NCBI GenBank assembly: GCA_051294375.1
Contig: CM119269.1
Coordinates: 20,569,665 to 20,633,664 of the forward strand
Reading direction: 5' to 3'
DNA: 64,000 bases
DNA from: Paraspadella gotoi
Taxonomy: Eukaryota; Chaetognatha
Both the position numbers and the translations under genes were made by a program. Shown piece by piece: positions 23,091-34,779 of the stretch (the stretch's first letter is position 1; each line of letters opens with the position of its first letter). The notes beneath the pieces are model-generated. The model did not search any database. It had not been told where the DNA came from and saw only the letters and a program-made list of their open reading frames with translations.

Positions 23091-23700
23091 ACCTTTAAGC
23101 GACTTGAAGCAAGAGAAGAGAATTTGCTTGAAGCACAGGGTGCGACTTTGATTCGGCGACGGGTGTGACTTAAAACACTGGGTGATACTTTTTATTAGCG
23201 CCGGTTTGTCTGTCTTTGAAAAATGTCTTAATTTTTTAAGCTCATGTAAAATTTGTATTTTTAAGCTCTGTTGGATATATTAATATTCCGATCAGAGCGT
23301 AAAATTTTAAACCAGTTCATTATATAGCCAAATAAAACTTTGTTTAAAATTAAACGCCCAGAGAGACGTGCATATTTATTAACCCTGGATGAGACTTTAT
23401 TTCGCGCCGATTATATTAGGATTTCGTTTTAGCCTGTTGAGATTTTTTGAAGCACCGGGTTTGAGTTTATTTTGGCGCCTAGTGAGACTTCACTTAAGCG
23501 TCAGAGTAAAATATTCAGGGACCAGACTTCCCACAAGCACTGAGTGATTCTTTTCAATTCTTGTGAGACTTCCTTTAGACCGCGGTAATACTCCTTGAAA
23601 CGCCGGGGTGATACTTCTTTTAAGCGGCGGTGTGAGACCACGTTTTCACCGCCGAGAAAGAATTACTCGCTTCGTCGACCGAGTGAAGTGAGAAGGTGAA
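23090..23700. repeat. Degenerate short-period satellite (GTGAGACTT / GCGCCGGG motif)
   Basis: Motifs of the form 'gcgccggg tgagactt' recur irregularly: 'ggcgacgggtgtgactt', 'cactgggtgatacttt', 'gcgccgattatatt', 'ggcgcctagtgagacttc', 'cttgtgagacttc', 'gccggggtgatacttc', 'ggcggtgtgagacc'. Spacing varies and copies have decayed, as in an old satellite or a regulatory repeat. No frame is open across it. Confidence 0.55.
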
Positions 23701-23892
23701 AAACGACTCGTCGCTTGAAACGCGAGCTGAACCCTTGGCAAGAGTACAGTACAGGGTGTTTTTTTAAAAACGACCAACTGCGAAATGTCATTATCGCGTC
23801 CGCGAATGAAGATATCTGGGGAGTTATAAAATATTTTTAAATGGATGATGTACGTATAAAACCCGGTAATTAGCTCAATCTCTCTGAAACAA

Positions 23893-23893
<1 letters not shown>

Positions 23894-23929
<36 letters not shown>

Positions 23930-23940
23930 TCTCTCATCTA

Positions 23941-23978
<38 letters not shown>

Positions 23979-23985
23979 AAACTGA
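23894..23985. repeat. (CT)n microsatellite
   Basis: Interrupted CT dinucleotide array just upstream of the first coding exon of the dopamine receptor gene. Confidence 0.95.
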
Positions 23986-24086
23986 GACCGTCATTTTTTC
24001 TTAAAGAAGACCAACTGACTTTGAATGTAAAAAACTGGTTTCTTATTTACTGTTATTTATGGTGTTTTTGTTTACTTTTCAGACGA

Positions 24087-24864
24087 ATGGCGAACGAAAA
24101 CATCCCTGGCATTTTTGTTGTGGACCAAAAAAACGAATCTCACCTTCTTGGTATTGGTGGAAATGAAAGTTTACCTAGGTGAGAAGGAGTGGGAGAGAAA
24201 GGGTAGGAAAAACGAGGAAAAGGAATAGGGAAAAGGAGTTGGTGAAAGGACAGAGGGAAATAAATATACCCTGAGAGAAAAAACCTTAGATTGAGAAGGA
24301 AAAAAAGGAAAGAAGAGATTGAGGGGGGAAAAGTAAAGGAAAAAGGTGAGACGTGAAAAAGAAAGTGAAAGGAAAGTAATTGCGAGAAAACAGATGGATC
24401 CTGGAGGATGATAAAATCTCGAGATATATATGGAAGAGAAAGAAATTTGAAAGTAAATGGATAGACAGAGTCCTATGAAAAGTTTTCATCGGAAGCAAAA
24501 AAAAATAGAAGTTTTCTGAAAACAAAAGGTAATAAACTATGTTTTTTTTTGTTTGTTTTTTTTTGTTTGTTTTGTTTGTTTTTTTGCCGTTGGACAAAGC
24601 CAATAAGTATTCTTAGGTAGTAGGTGGAGTCTGAACATTTTCTGAATATTTGAATTGTTTTTTTCAAGTGACTACTACATCTTTTTTAAGTTAATTCGGT
24701 TAATTAAATAGTTTTCGCGATAAAAAAAAATAGTGAAAAAGACCAACGGAGCAAAAGTGGAATCGGAACCAAATAAAAAAAGAGGAAAAAAAAACAGATG
24801 GGAAATAATTGGCGACGAATGATCCTTCGATCCGGGAAAGTCCTTGGTCTTGAAGTAGATTAGC

Positions 24865-24948
<84 letters not shown>

Positions 24949-27662
24949 AATGTTTACGTAAGAAAGTAAAGAGAATGATAGGAGGGTGAGAGTGTCAGCG
25001 AGGAGAATCCGATGGTGGGAATCCGACGAATAAAGCCGTGAATGTCGACCTGTCTCTTGGTGATAAGTATGAGAGAAGTAAGGTTTAGTAAAAATATGTG
25101 AGGAAATTGGCAGAAAATACGTTCGTGTCTGATGGAAAAAGGTTGGGTTGATTAAAGTTCACCGATTGGGAAAATGTTGTGAGGTGAAGATGAGATCTTT
25201 GCGACTTTCGGTGGAAGGGTCGGTGACTGAAAGACTGGAAGAGTGATTGGTTAACAATGATATTGGACGGGGAGGAAGTCCTGTATTCGGTCATTGCAAT
25301 AAGCTCATCCCGCCAATCAGCATCACACCTTCGTGACACGGTTGCTCATTGAAAAATACCATAAGCACATGACCTTTAGTACCTACCCTATGGGAGGCGT
25401 GAGGACGTGGACGTGGAAAACCCCTTAAGCCTGGTCACAAGCCCTGGACCCGATAAATGGCTGCAAGAGGGGTTAGGGAAGTTGCGGATGGCACTTTTCA
25501 GCCCACTTAGCGCCTTATCCAAAGTCCTGACTTGTCATCTTTGGGGAGAACCGGCTTTTGATCAGGAAAAAAAATTGAACATGATTTAAGTTGATTCGCA
25601 GTTTTAATATCATTAAAAATATGAAAAGCTGAATCAATAGTGACACAGGAGTTAAGTTCACGGCGATTGGAAAGCGAATCGCTGTAGCGATGCAGCTGTA
25701 GATCGTTGGAGCATGAAGAAGGTTGTGGAGCGGGAGTCGGATGGAGAACCGAGAACCGTGGGCGGGCGTCGTCTTTTCTGTAATCAGCCGGAGTATTTTC
25801 TCAGCTGCGACTTCGAAGGAAGAGACGCGCGGAGGGGGGGAGGGAATAAAATGGAAATAAAATGGAAATAAAATGGAAATAAAATGGAAATCAAATGGTG
25901 AAGTTCTTTTTTATTAGTTTCAAAGACGGAATTGTCTTCGGAATAGGAGAAGAATAGAAAAGAGAAACTGTTTGTCGAATAAAAGGGGGAAAAAAAATCC
26001 GTTGGCGAAAAATCGAATCGATTGTGGCTTCTGTTTGAAAATTTATGTAACCCTGCAAAAACGAAATAAGAGAGGAAAGCGGAGGAAAAACAATTCGAAA
26101 AACGAAATTATCTGAAAAAAAACCAATATGCACTAAGGTTTAAAATCAAGAGAGAGGGATATCGGAATATCGGAATAACGTTACTAAATATAGAATGGTT
26201 ACTCTTTTAGGGAAACTCGTCAAACTTGAACTTTTAAAACGTAATAAAAACAATTTTAAAAGTATATAATATTTCGAAAATAAATTTTTCATTTTTTTCA
26301 CGCGACCTCCCCAGTTCCACTTCGACGGATGGCGCCATCGACGCTTGGATGCTTCTGCTCATCTCTCTTCCCTGCAGCACCGTCTTTGGAAATCTCATGG
26401 TGAGACGATGGCGGGTCAAAGGTCAACCCAGCGTGATGAGGGTCGAAAGGAAAGACCTTTTTTGATTGATTTATTAGAGAGTACTTTATCTTTAACTTAT
26501 TCAGCCATGCCATTAATTCCGTTTATTCCTTTGTGGGTTCTTTCACTCGTTCGTTCTTTAAGTCGTTGTTCCTTAATTTATTCATCTGGTGCTCATTCAT
26601 TCTTCTATTTGTCTATTTTGTTTTTTTGTTTACATTTCATCCCTTAAATTCGTTAAGGTGGTGGCGGCGATTTGGATGGAACCGAATCTCCGAACGGCCA
26701 CCAACTTTTACATCGTGAGTCTGGCCATTTCCGACATTATGGTGGGGACGGCAGTGATGCCATTCGGAGTTTATCTTGAGGTACGTGCGATTCTACAGAA
26801 CTTTTCGCTTCCTAATAAACAAAAATTTCTTTCCATTTTTTTATATGGTTTTTCTTCAATTCCACATATTTTATTCTCTTTTCAATATCCTTTTAATCTC
26901 TTTCCAATCATCTTCTATTCTCTATTCTATATTCTCTATTCTTTTTCCAATATCAATTTTTCTATTTCTTTCCAATCTTCTAATCTCCTACCAATCTCTT
27001 TCCAACCTTTTTCCAATCTCTTTCCAAAATCTTTTCAATCTCCTTTCGAACTCTTTCCAACCTCTTTCAAATCTCTTTCTAATATCCTTCCATTCTCCTT
27101 CTAATCTCATTTCAATCTCCTTTTAATCTCTTTACAATATCCTTCCATTCTCCTTCCAATATCCTTCCATTCTCCTTCCAATCTACTTCTAATCTCCTTG
27201 CAATCTCTTTGCAATATCCTTCCATTCTCCTTCCAAACTCCTTCCATTCTCCTTCCATTTTTCCAATCTCCTTTCATTCTCCTTCCATTCTTCCAATCTC
27301 CTTTTAATCTCTTTCCAACATCCTTCCATTCTCCTTCCAATCTCCTTCTAATCTCCTTGCAATCTTTTTGCAATATCCTTCCATTCTCCTTCCAAACTCT
27401 TTCCATTCTCCTCCATTCTCCTTCCATTCTCCTTCCAATCTCCTTCCATTCTCCTTCCAATCTCCTTCCATTCTCCTTCCAATCTCCTTCCAATCTCCTT
27501 CCATTCTCCTTCCGTTCTCCTTCCGTTCTCCTTCCAATCTGCTTCCAATCCCCTTTCGACCTTTCGACGCTTCGAACGCTAGACTTCGCGTCGCTGAGTC
27601 AAAAGCGGTCGCGCCCTGAACTCAAATGATAGGACTTTGTTTGATGCATCTCTCTTTTTCAT

Positions 27663-27736
<74 letters not shown>

Positions 27737-28935
27737 TCTCTATCTATCTCTCCCTATTCATCTCTCAGGTGAACCGTGGTCTCTGGAACCTTCCCTTCAA
27801 AGCTTGTGAGTGTTGGGTGGCATCGGACGTCATGGCCTGCACCGCATCGATCCTCAACCTGGCGGCCATCTGCGGTGACAGGTGCGAGTCTTGGGTGCGA
27901 CGATGAACGTCAGGCGGTGACGGGTGCGAGTCTTGGGTGCGACGATGAACGTCAGGCGGTGACGGGTGCGAGTCAAGGGGGCGAATGAAAGCGGTTGGTG
28001 ACAAAAATGGAAATTCTTTTGTCCTTTCGTCACTAAATCAATGTCTACTATTACTTTTAAGTTACTATCTTGAATTGACAAAATGACACATTGATGCATT
28101 AAATATTAAGTATTAGTAAAAAAAGTAGTTCAAAAATTTTTATACAAATATTGAACTTTGAAGATAAACGGGTCAAAAGTAAAAAAATCATCAAAGAATC
28201 ATCATTATCGTTATCATTGGATCAAATTCATAGTTTTTTGCTAATATTTACTGATGAAACATACAAACTTTAAAAAAGTGTTTTATTAATAATAATCGGA
28301 AATTTTTTTTTAAATTTGAAAAAAATAATTTTTCGTTGTATTGTATAATTGAATAATTTAAAATTGCCTTCGTGTTTGTACATAAAAGATAAAACTCTAA
28401 GCTTTTTTATTTTTTGATCTCTAACTATATATTATATTATATATACCAGATATCTAGTTTTTAACCTGTTTTGTCCATTTATTTCTAGGCTTTTATTTCA
28501 AGGATCATGGGTAAACCTTGGCAAAGATATTTGTTTATGGAAGGGTATCGAATGTTTATGGAAACTCATGGGCAGAAAAAAACGCTTTTCGGATTGCTCC
28601 ATACGCTCTTTATATAAAGAGAATGAAAAAGAAAGAAGGAAGAGGCAACGAGTCAAACTAACGACAACAAAAAATAATAGTCACTATTTAAGAATAAGCA
28701 ATATCTAGAATATGACCGGCGAGAGTTGTGACAATTACGGAAAGTGGAAGGGAAAGAGTGGCATCGAGTTGAATGCCAGCGAGGAAAATGGCATCTTTCC
28801 AAACTATAATTGAAGAGGAATCATTAATTATGAACTTTATTGAGCTTCGAGCAAAATGGGGGAAAAAAATCGGCAAATTGAGAAATGTTGTAATAATTGA
28901 GATTGATGACAATTGTGATTTATAACGCGCTCTCC

Positions 28936-29030
<95 letters not shown>

Positions 29031-30054
29031 ATCTTGGTACACGGTACATGGCGTGGTGGACTAGACCCATCGAATACGCAAGCAGCGACCGTCGTCTGCG
29101 AACATGGTACGCCCTATTATTCATTAGATTGATTGATTCGACTGTAAGATTGTAGCCCTGATGGATGAATACATAAATAATTATATTGTTTATATTATAT
29201 TTGATTCAATTTTACTTCTTTTAATTTTAATTCGTGTCTTTTTTTTTTTTTTTTTGAAATTATATCGTTTTAAAATCAAACTGTTAAGTTACATAATGAT
29301 TGATGTATTTATTAAGTCACAGACAAATCTATTCATTATTTAATATTTATTCTTCACCTCAATCATTTATCAAATTTATCTCTCGTCATACATTATGATT
29401 TTTTTTTTTCAAAATGAAAAAATTCTTCGAGTTGATTGACGATCGTTTGTCATTTTTCCTGAGAGCTTCCGGCTTTTGCTGTTGCGAACGGTGGCGCCTA
29501 TGCCAATTATTGACTCCACNNNNNNNNNNNNNNNNNNNNNNNNNNNNNNNNNNNNNNNNNNNNNNNNNNNNNNNNNNNNNNNNNNNNNNNNNNNNNNNNN
29601 NNNNNNNNNNNNNNNNNNNNNNNNNNNNNNNNNNNNNNNNNNNNNNNNNNNNNNNNNNNNNNNNNNNNNNNNNNNNNNNNNNNNNNNNNNNNNNNNNNNN
29701 NNNNNNNNNNNNNNNNNNNNNNNNNNNTATTTCGGCCTCATTTTTTTTCTTTTTCTTTATAGCGATTTGTCTCGCTATCAATAATGATTCATAACTTTTC
29801 GCTTCACTGAATGCTGTCAACGTAAATAATAAATTATTATTAATATTATTATTATTATTATTATTATTATTNNNNNNNNNNNNNNNNNNNNNNNNNNNNN
29901 NNNNNNNNNNNNNNNNNNNNNNNNNNNNNNNNNNNNNNNNNNNNNNNNNNNNNNNNNNNNNNNNNNNNNNNNNNNNNNNNNNNNNNNNNNNNNNNNNNNN
30001 NNNNNNNNNNNNNNNNNNNNNNNNNNNNNNNNNNNNNNNNNNNNNNNNNNNNNN

Positions 30055-30092
<38 letters not shown>

Positions 30093-33000
30093 TGAGAAAG
30101 ATTGAACGATTCAAAAATTGATCGGCCGCTAAATAAAATTGTCACGGTGTCCTTCTTCATCCTTCTTCCAGCTTCTTTTCCTTCCCCCCAAAATAAAAAA
30201 AAAAAACAATGATTGGATTTTGGTTTCACGTCAAAGAGGCGCATCTATTTTTCGTGATTGTTTTTTGACGTTTCTGTCCTCTTCTCTGTTCGTCTCCATC
30301 TCTGAATCGTTCTGTCCCAATCTTTATTCCCTCTATCTTCGACAACAACAACAACAACAACCCAATCTCACCTCCTCCCATCCTCCCATCGAATCAGCCT
30401 CGTGATCGTCTTCGCCTGGGCCTTGTCGGCTGCGGTGGCGGCACCCATCGTTCTCGGCGTCAACCAACGCCCCCAATCCGCCGTCGACTCTTGCTCCTTC
30501 TACAATTCCGACTTCATCATCATCAGCAGCATCTTCTCCTTCTTCATTCCTCTCGTCTTCATGCTGACGATTTACGGGAGAATCATCTACATCATGCAGG
30601 TGGGGAAGGGGGAGGGGAAGAGGAAAAGGGGAGAGAGGAGAGGNNNNNNNNNNNNNNNNNNNNNNNNNNNNNNNNNNNNNNNNNNNNNNNNNNNNNNNNN
30701 NNNNNNNNNNNNNNNNNNNNNNNNNNNNNNNNNNNNNNNNNNNNNNNNNNNNNNNNNNNNNNNNNNNNNNNNNNNNNNNNNNNNNNNNNNNNNNNNNNNN
30801 NNNNNNNNNNNNNNNNNNNNNNNNNNNNNNNNNNNNNNNNNNNNNNNNNNNNNNNNNNNNNNNNNNNNNNNNNNNNNNNNNNNNNNNNNNNNNNNNNNNN
30901 NNNNNNNNNNNNNNNNNNNNNNNNNNNNNNNNNNNNNNNNNNNNNNNNNNNNNNNNNNNNNNNNNNNNNNNNNNNNNNNNNNNNNNNNNNNNNNNNNNNN
31001 NNNNNNNNNNNNNNNNNNNNNNNNNNNNNNNNNNNNNNNNNNNNNNNNNNNNNNNNNNNNNNNNNNNNNNNNNNNNNNNNNNNNNNNNNNNNNNNNNNNN
31101 NNNNNNNNNNNNNNNNNNNNNNNNNNNNNNNNNNNNNNNNNNNNNNNNNNNNNNNNNNNNNNNNNNNNNNNNNNNNNNNNNNNNNNNNNNNNNNNNNNNN
31201 NNNNNNNNNNNNNNNNNNNNNNNNNNNNNNNNNNNNNNNNNNNNNNNNNNNNNNNNNNNNNNNNNNNNNNNNNNNNNNNNNNNNNNNNNNNNNNNNNNNN
31301 NNNNNNNNNNNNNNNNNNNNNNNNNNNNNNNNNNNNNNNNNNNNNNNNNNNNNNNNNNNNNNNNNNNNNNNNNNNNNNNNNNNNNNNNNNNNNNNNNNNN
31401 NNNNNNNNNNNNNNNNNNNNNNNNNNNNNNNNNNNNNNNNNNNNNNNNNNNNNNNNNNNNNNNNNNNNNNNNNNNNNNNNNNNNNNNNNNNNNNNGAGGA
31501 GAAAGAGAGAGAGAGAGAGAGACAAACAACGAATTAATGAGAAACTAAATTACCTTGTCAACCTTTATTGTCACAATTAACAATGACTTTTTCCCAGGTG
31601 AAGAGCAAAGCTCGAGAGAAAAAAGGCGGCGTTCCCCTCAGACGCGTTGTGAACAACGACGCCGCCGGGAGCCGCAACGGCGTCGGGAAGGCGGTCGCGG
31701 CGCCAACGGCCAAAGGGGGCGTTGAAGAGACGACGGCGGCGGCGATGGCGGCGACGACTTCGACGGCAGAGACGCTGGTAGCGATCACGATCGAAAAGGA
31801 AAGTGAAGAAGACGACGGAGAAACGAGGGAAAGAGGTGAGTTGTGATTTCTTTAGGTCAGAGGAGAGATTCGAGGCTGCCGTGAATTTTCTACTTCTTCA
31901 CAATTTAGTTTTTCCTTGTTTAAAAAGTGAGTTTCGTTCTTTTTTTAGGTAAGTTATTTTAGTAAAATAAGTTGAGATCGGTTGTGATTCAATCTCCGAT
32001 ATTTTCAGATAGATAAAAGATCAAAAAAGTCTCATACCTGAACAACTACAACTATAACAACAACAACGACGACGAAAACACACCCCACTACCTCTTTCCC
32101 CCGACCGAAAGCGCGCCAGTTCCTTCTACGGAATCATTGGTTCTGACAGATTTCCATTATCCCGGGACCGAAGGCTCGACTTAATCGTCCGACCAAAGAC
32201 CTTCTTTCTCTTTGTTTTCATTTGTTATCCTTTTTTTTTTCCTCAAAACAAAAACGAGACAAAAAACGAAAAGCGACTGATATGCCTCGTCGTGTTTTCA
32301 ATTTTACTTTGTATTTCGGTGCATAGGCTTTATAATTCAGATGAAATGGTTTGCTTAATCTTAGTTGAGAGTTCTAAAACTATGGAAGAGACCCTTTTAA
32401 TTTGATATCTGATCTCTTCTTTTTCAGATTATAATCCTTCCAAAGCGCATGCACCAGACAGTTGTGAGACGCACGACCGCTTGTTTTGTTTTGATTCATT
32501 TATCTTTCAGTTTTTGTCTCCCTTTTTTTTTCCGACCCTGGTGGCGGAAGCTCTAAGTTGTCCTAAAGAAAAATTTTCAATTTTACATTTCACCATATTC
32601 AATATTTAATTAGAATTTGATTATTATGGATGTCAAAAGGTTTTCTAAACAGAAAAAAAGTCATTTTGTCTCATTTTATTTTCCGAAAAAGTTTCGTTTT
32701 CTTGCTGCGCAGAGAAGCTATCCTCTTTTCCGTTTGCAGAAAGAATCGTTTCTTCCTTCCGTCCTCCATTTCCCTTTTGTTTTCTTTAATCGCTACCTCG
32801 TTCTTTTGTTCCCGGTCGACGCCAACGCCATAGCGCGGTCTTCGTCAGCGTTGTATTGTAGTAGTCGTATTCATTGCCATTATCATCTGTGTTGAAGTCG
32901 TCGTGGTCGTCGTTTTCATCGTTAGTCTTTTGGTCGTCGTTTTCATCGTTAGTCTTTTGGTCGTCGTTTTCATCGTTAGTCTTTTGATTGTACTAAGACG

Positions 33001-34758
33001 TCGTCATCGTTGCGTTTTTGTTCTCGCGCGTATCCTCGTCGTTTACTTCATTTTTCATTTTTAAATTTTTTGTCCCTTGCGTTGTCATCATGGTTAGATC
33101 TCTTTCCTCTCTTTTCGACGTCGAAGTCATCCCTACTGTTTCCTCCGTGAAGATCGTTATTGTCGTTGTCGTCGTTTTAACCGCTTTTCTTTTGTTCGCC
33201 GGCGTCGTCGTCGTCGTCGTCGTCGTCGTTGTCATAAAGGAAACAAATTCTTTTTTTTCCTGAAGTAGGAGGACGAAGATGGCGAGAAAAGCAAGAAGAA
33301 ATAAAAAAGGGAAGGCAAGGAACATGACATCGTACCGTAAATTCAATTCAAATCCTGAAGCAAGAAAGGACGAGAGATAAAAGACTGTCGCCTGAACAAT
33401 CGATGGTGCAACAGTCGCGGTTACCAACTTACCATTAATTTCAAAAGCGAGAAAAGCTTAGTATCACTTACCTATGTCGGTAAGACGTAAACGATCCTTT
33501 CCAACAATAACCCCATATTTTTTTTTAAAGGTTAAAAAAACATTACCCTTTGGCATGGAAGAGATCAATAAAGATCCCGGGCATGGATAGATATCGGGCA
33601 TTGAGAAAAAAAAAATGTCCGTCGGGGGGAAATTTATCTCGGCAAGACGGTCTCACCGCGTTTCCCCGTCCAACGATCATTACTCCTTTATGCAAATTTT
33701 CTTTGGAAAAAATCTCGGCGTCTATCCCGCTTGAAACCAATCCCCTGGATTTCGCTCCACGCCCCACGTTCTCTTGAAAAAATTTCTAGTTCAATCGAGC
33801 CGTGCATCCTATCAAATTAATCTTTTTTATATCAGTCTTTTATTTTTTTCATTTCAGTGGGCCATAACTCCTTTTCGATGAAGATTGGAACTTAAGTCCT
33901 CACAATTAAGAATATATTATTATATATATATGTTATTGGGCACTAATTAATGTTCTTTTGGTGACTGGGAAGGGAGGGGGAATACGTAATTGTCTAATCG
34001 AAGTTTTTTTCTTTTTTTATAATAAATTATTCTTCCTAGTATAAAGATATCCCCTTTTTTTCCCCTCTCTCCCAGCGCCGTCTTCTCAGCGACCCACGGA
34101 CTTGCCCGTTCAGCCCACAGCCACACCTACCGCTGGCCCCACCGCCCCCTCAGCGTCCACCCTCGCTCCCGGCCCGACGACCACGCCCTCTTCGGCCTCC
34201 AGTTTCGCCGCTTCGCTCGTGGACAATCTCCGGACGCCATTTAGGAGGCTGGGGAAGAATTTCTCCTCCTCGCAACAGAGGGAGCAGAAGGTTAGGTTTT
34301 GGAGAGGAGAGAGTTATAAAAATTTTTCTACTTCTCTTTTTTTTTCCCCTCTCATATTACCCTCATTGTTCTTCCCTACTCTCATACTCCCTGCCTTCTC
34401 TCTTTCTTCTCCCGTTCTTCTCTCTTCCCTCATTCCTTCCCTCTTATCTCCCCCTCACCCCCAACCCCAGGTGACCCAAACCCTGGCCGTCGTGGTCGTC
34501 ACTTTCCTCGTCTCCTGGACTCCCTTCTTCGTGGCCAACAACCTCAAGGCCGTCTGCATGAAGTTCCAGGAGACCGTCCACGACCGTCCCTTGGAGGAGC
34601 AGATCCAACTCTGCACCATCGACCACTTCGTCTATTCCTTCTGCGTCTGGTTGGGCTGGGTCAACTCCAGCTTCAACCCCATCATCTACACCATCTTCAA
34701 CGCGGAGTTCAGGAGAGTCTTCGCCAGGATTTTGAGCTGCAAGTGGAGGAGACGGTGA
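24087..34758 (+). CDS. D2-like dopamine receptor (class A GPCR), 472 aa
   Basis: Nine coding exons join with agreeing phases: 24087-24178, 26315-26399, 26658-26780, 27769-27881, 29044-29106, 30398-30599, 31598-31835, 34076-34290 and 34471-34758. The N-terminus has two NES glycosylation sites. Diagnostic residues are: TM1 GN; TM2 NFYIVSLAISDIMVG; Cys113; amine-binding Asp120 in WVASDVMACTASILN; D137-R138-Y139; TM4-5 ALSAAVAAPIVLGVN; Ser202, Ser203 and Ser206, which contact catechol hydroxyls; a long Ala/Thr/Pro-rich third loop of about 150 residues; TM6 SWTPFF; TM7 WVNSSFNPIIY; and a short tail with Cys467, as in D2 receptors. The pattern resembles insect D2 receptors, which couple to Gi/o and respond to dopamine at the neuronal membrane. 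Cys6.47 is Ser here. Exon 5 reads MAWWTRP where relatives have xAVTxP, and its acceptor lacks AG, probably sequence error. The 852-N gap at 30644 lies in an intron: flanking exons join in phase as IYIMQ-VKSKAREKK. Untranslated upstream exons may exist, because the ATG follows a TTTTCAG. Confidence 0.93.
24866..24945. repeat. (GA)n microsatellite in receptor intron 1
   Basis: About 80 bases of pure GA dinucleotides. Confidence 0.95.
25398..25523 (+). repeat. Dispersed repeat family R3 (SINE-like), copy 1
   Basis: It lies within receptor intron 1 and matches 37681-37815: 'aagcctggt..caagccc.ggacccg', 'atggctgc.agagg.gtta', 'gttgcggat', 'cagcccacttagcgccttatcc'. It is short and GC-richer than its surroundings. 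Confidence 0.8.
25855..25890. repeat. Short tandem repeat, unit AAATGGAAAT
   Basis: Four and a half near-perfect 10-base units (aaaatggaaat) inside receptor intron 1. Confidence 0.85.
26860..27560. repeat. CTCCTTCCAATC / CTCCTTCCATTC minisatellite in receptor intron 3
   Basis: A pyrimidine-rich array with a period of about 12 bases becomes more regular toward its right end (27200-27550). The unit alternates between TCCTTCCAATC and TCCTTCCATTC. Long frames on both strands (KEIGRRMEGDW-type on the minus strand) are by-products of the period being divisible by three. Confidence 0.9.
27663..27735. repeat. (CT)n microsatellite before receptor exon 4
   Basis: Interrupted CT array ending about 30 bases upstream of the exon 4 acceptor. 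Confidence 0.95.
27872..27985 (+). repeat. 42-bp tandem repeat spanning the receptor exon 4 donor
   Basis: The unit starts GCGGTGACRGGTGCGAGTC and is repeated at 27872, 27914 and 27956 (third copy partial). The first unit contains the last exon codons (GDR) and the splice donor GACAG|GTGCGA. Later units have GACGG in place of GACAG. Confidence 0.9.
28940..29032. repeat. (CT)n microsatellite before receptor exon 5
   Basis: Long CT array that runs right up to the exon encoding the DRY tyrosine and the second intracellular loop. No AG is present between it and the coding frame. Confidence 0.95.
29520..29727. other. Assembly gap (208 N)
   Basis: A sized N-run within receptor intron 5. Confidence 0.99.
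29835..30090. repeat. (ATT)n microsatellite enclosing an assembly gap
   Basis: ATT repeats at 29835-29871 and 30055-30090 flank 183 N (29872-30054), so the gap is probably more of the same array. Confidence 0.9.
30644..31495. other. Assembly gap (852 N)
   Basis: Gap in receptor intron 6, flanked by GA-rich sequence on both sides. Flanking exons are in phase, so no coding sequence need be missing. Confidence 0.99.
32885..32990. repeat. 27-bp tandem repeat in receptor intron 7
   Basis: Three near-identical units of GTCGTCGTTTTCATCGTTAG plus TCTTTTG. Confidence 0.9.
33203..33232. repeat. (GTC)n microsatellite
   Basis: About ten GTC units; flanking sequence is also rich in GTCGTC. Confidence 0.9.
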
Positions 34759-34779
34759 GGAAATGAGGAGGAGGGGGAG

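Noticed and set aside
27107-27629. Repetitive 60-145 codon frames on both strands
   Set aside because: They follow the 12-base minisatellite, whose period is divisible by three and keeps all frames open. They lie in a receptor intron.
27872-27985. CRISPR-like short repeats
   Set aside because: Repeats are directly adjacent with no spacers, in a eukaryotic gene; a tandem duplication, not an array.
30333-31580. Open frames of 300-400 codons on both strands
   Set aside because: Most of their length is the 852-N gap read as unknown residues. Only the exon at 30398-30599 inside them is real.
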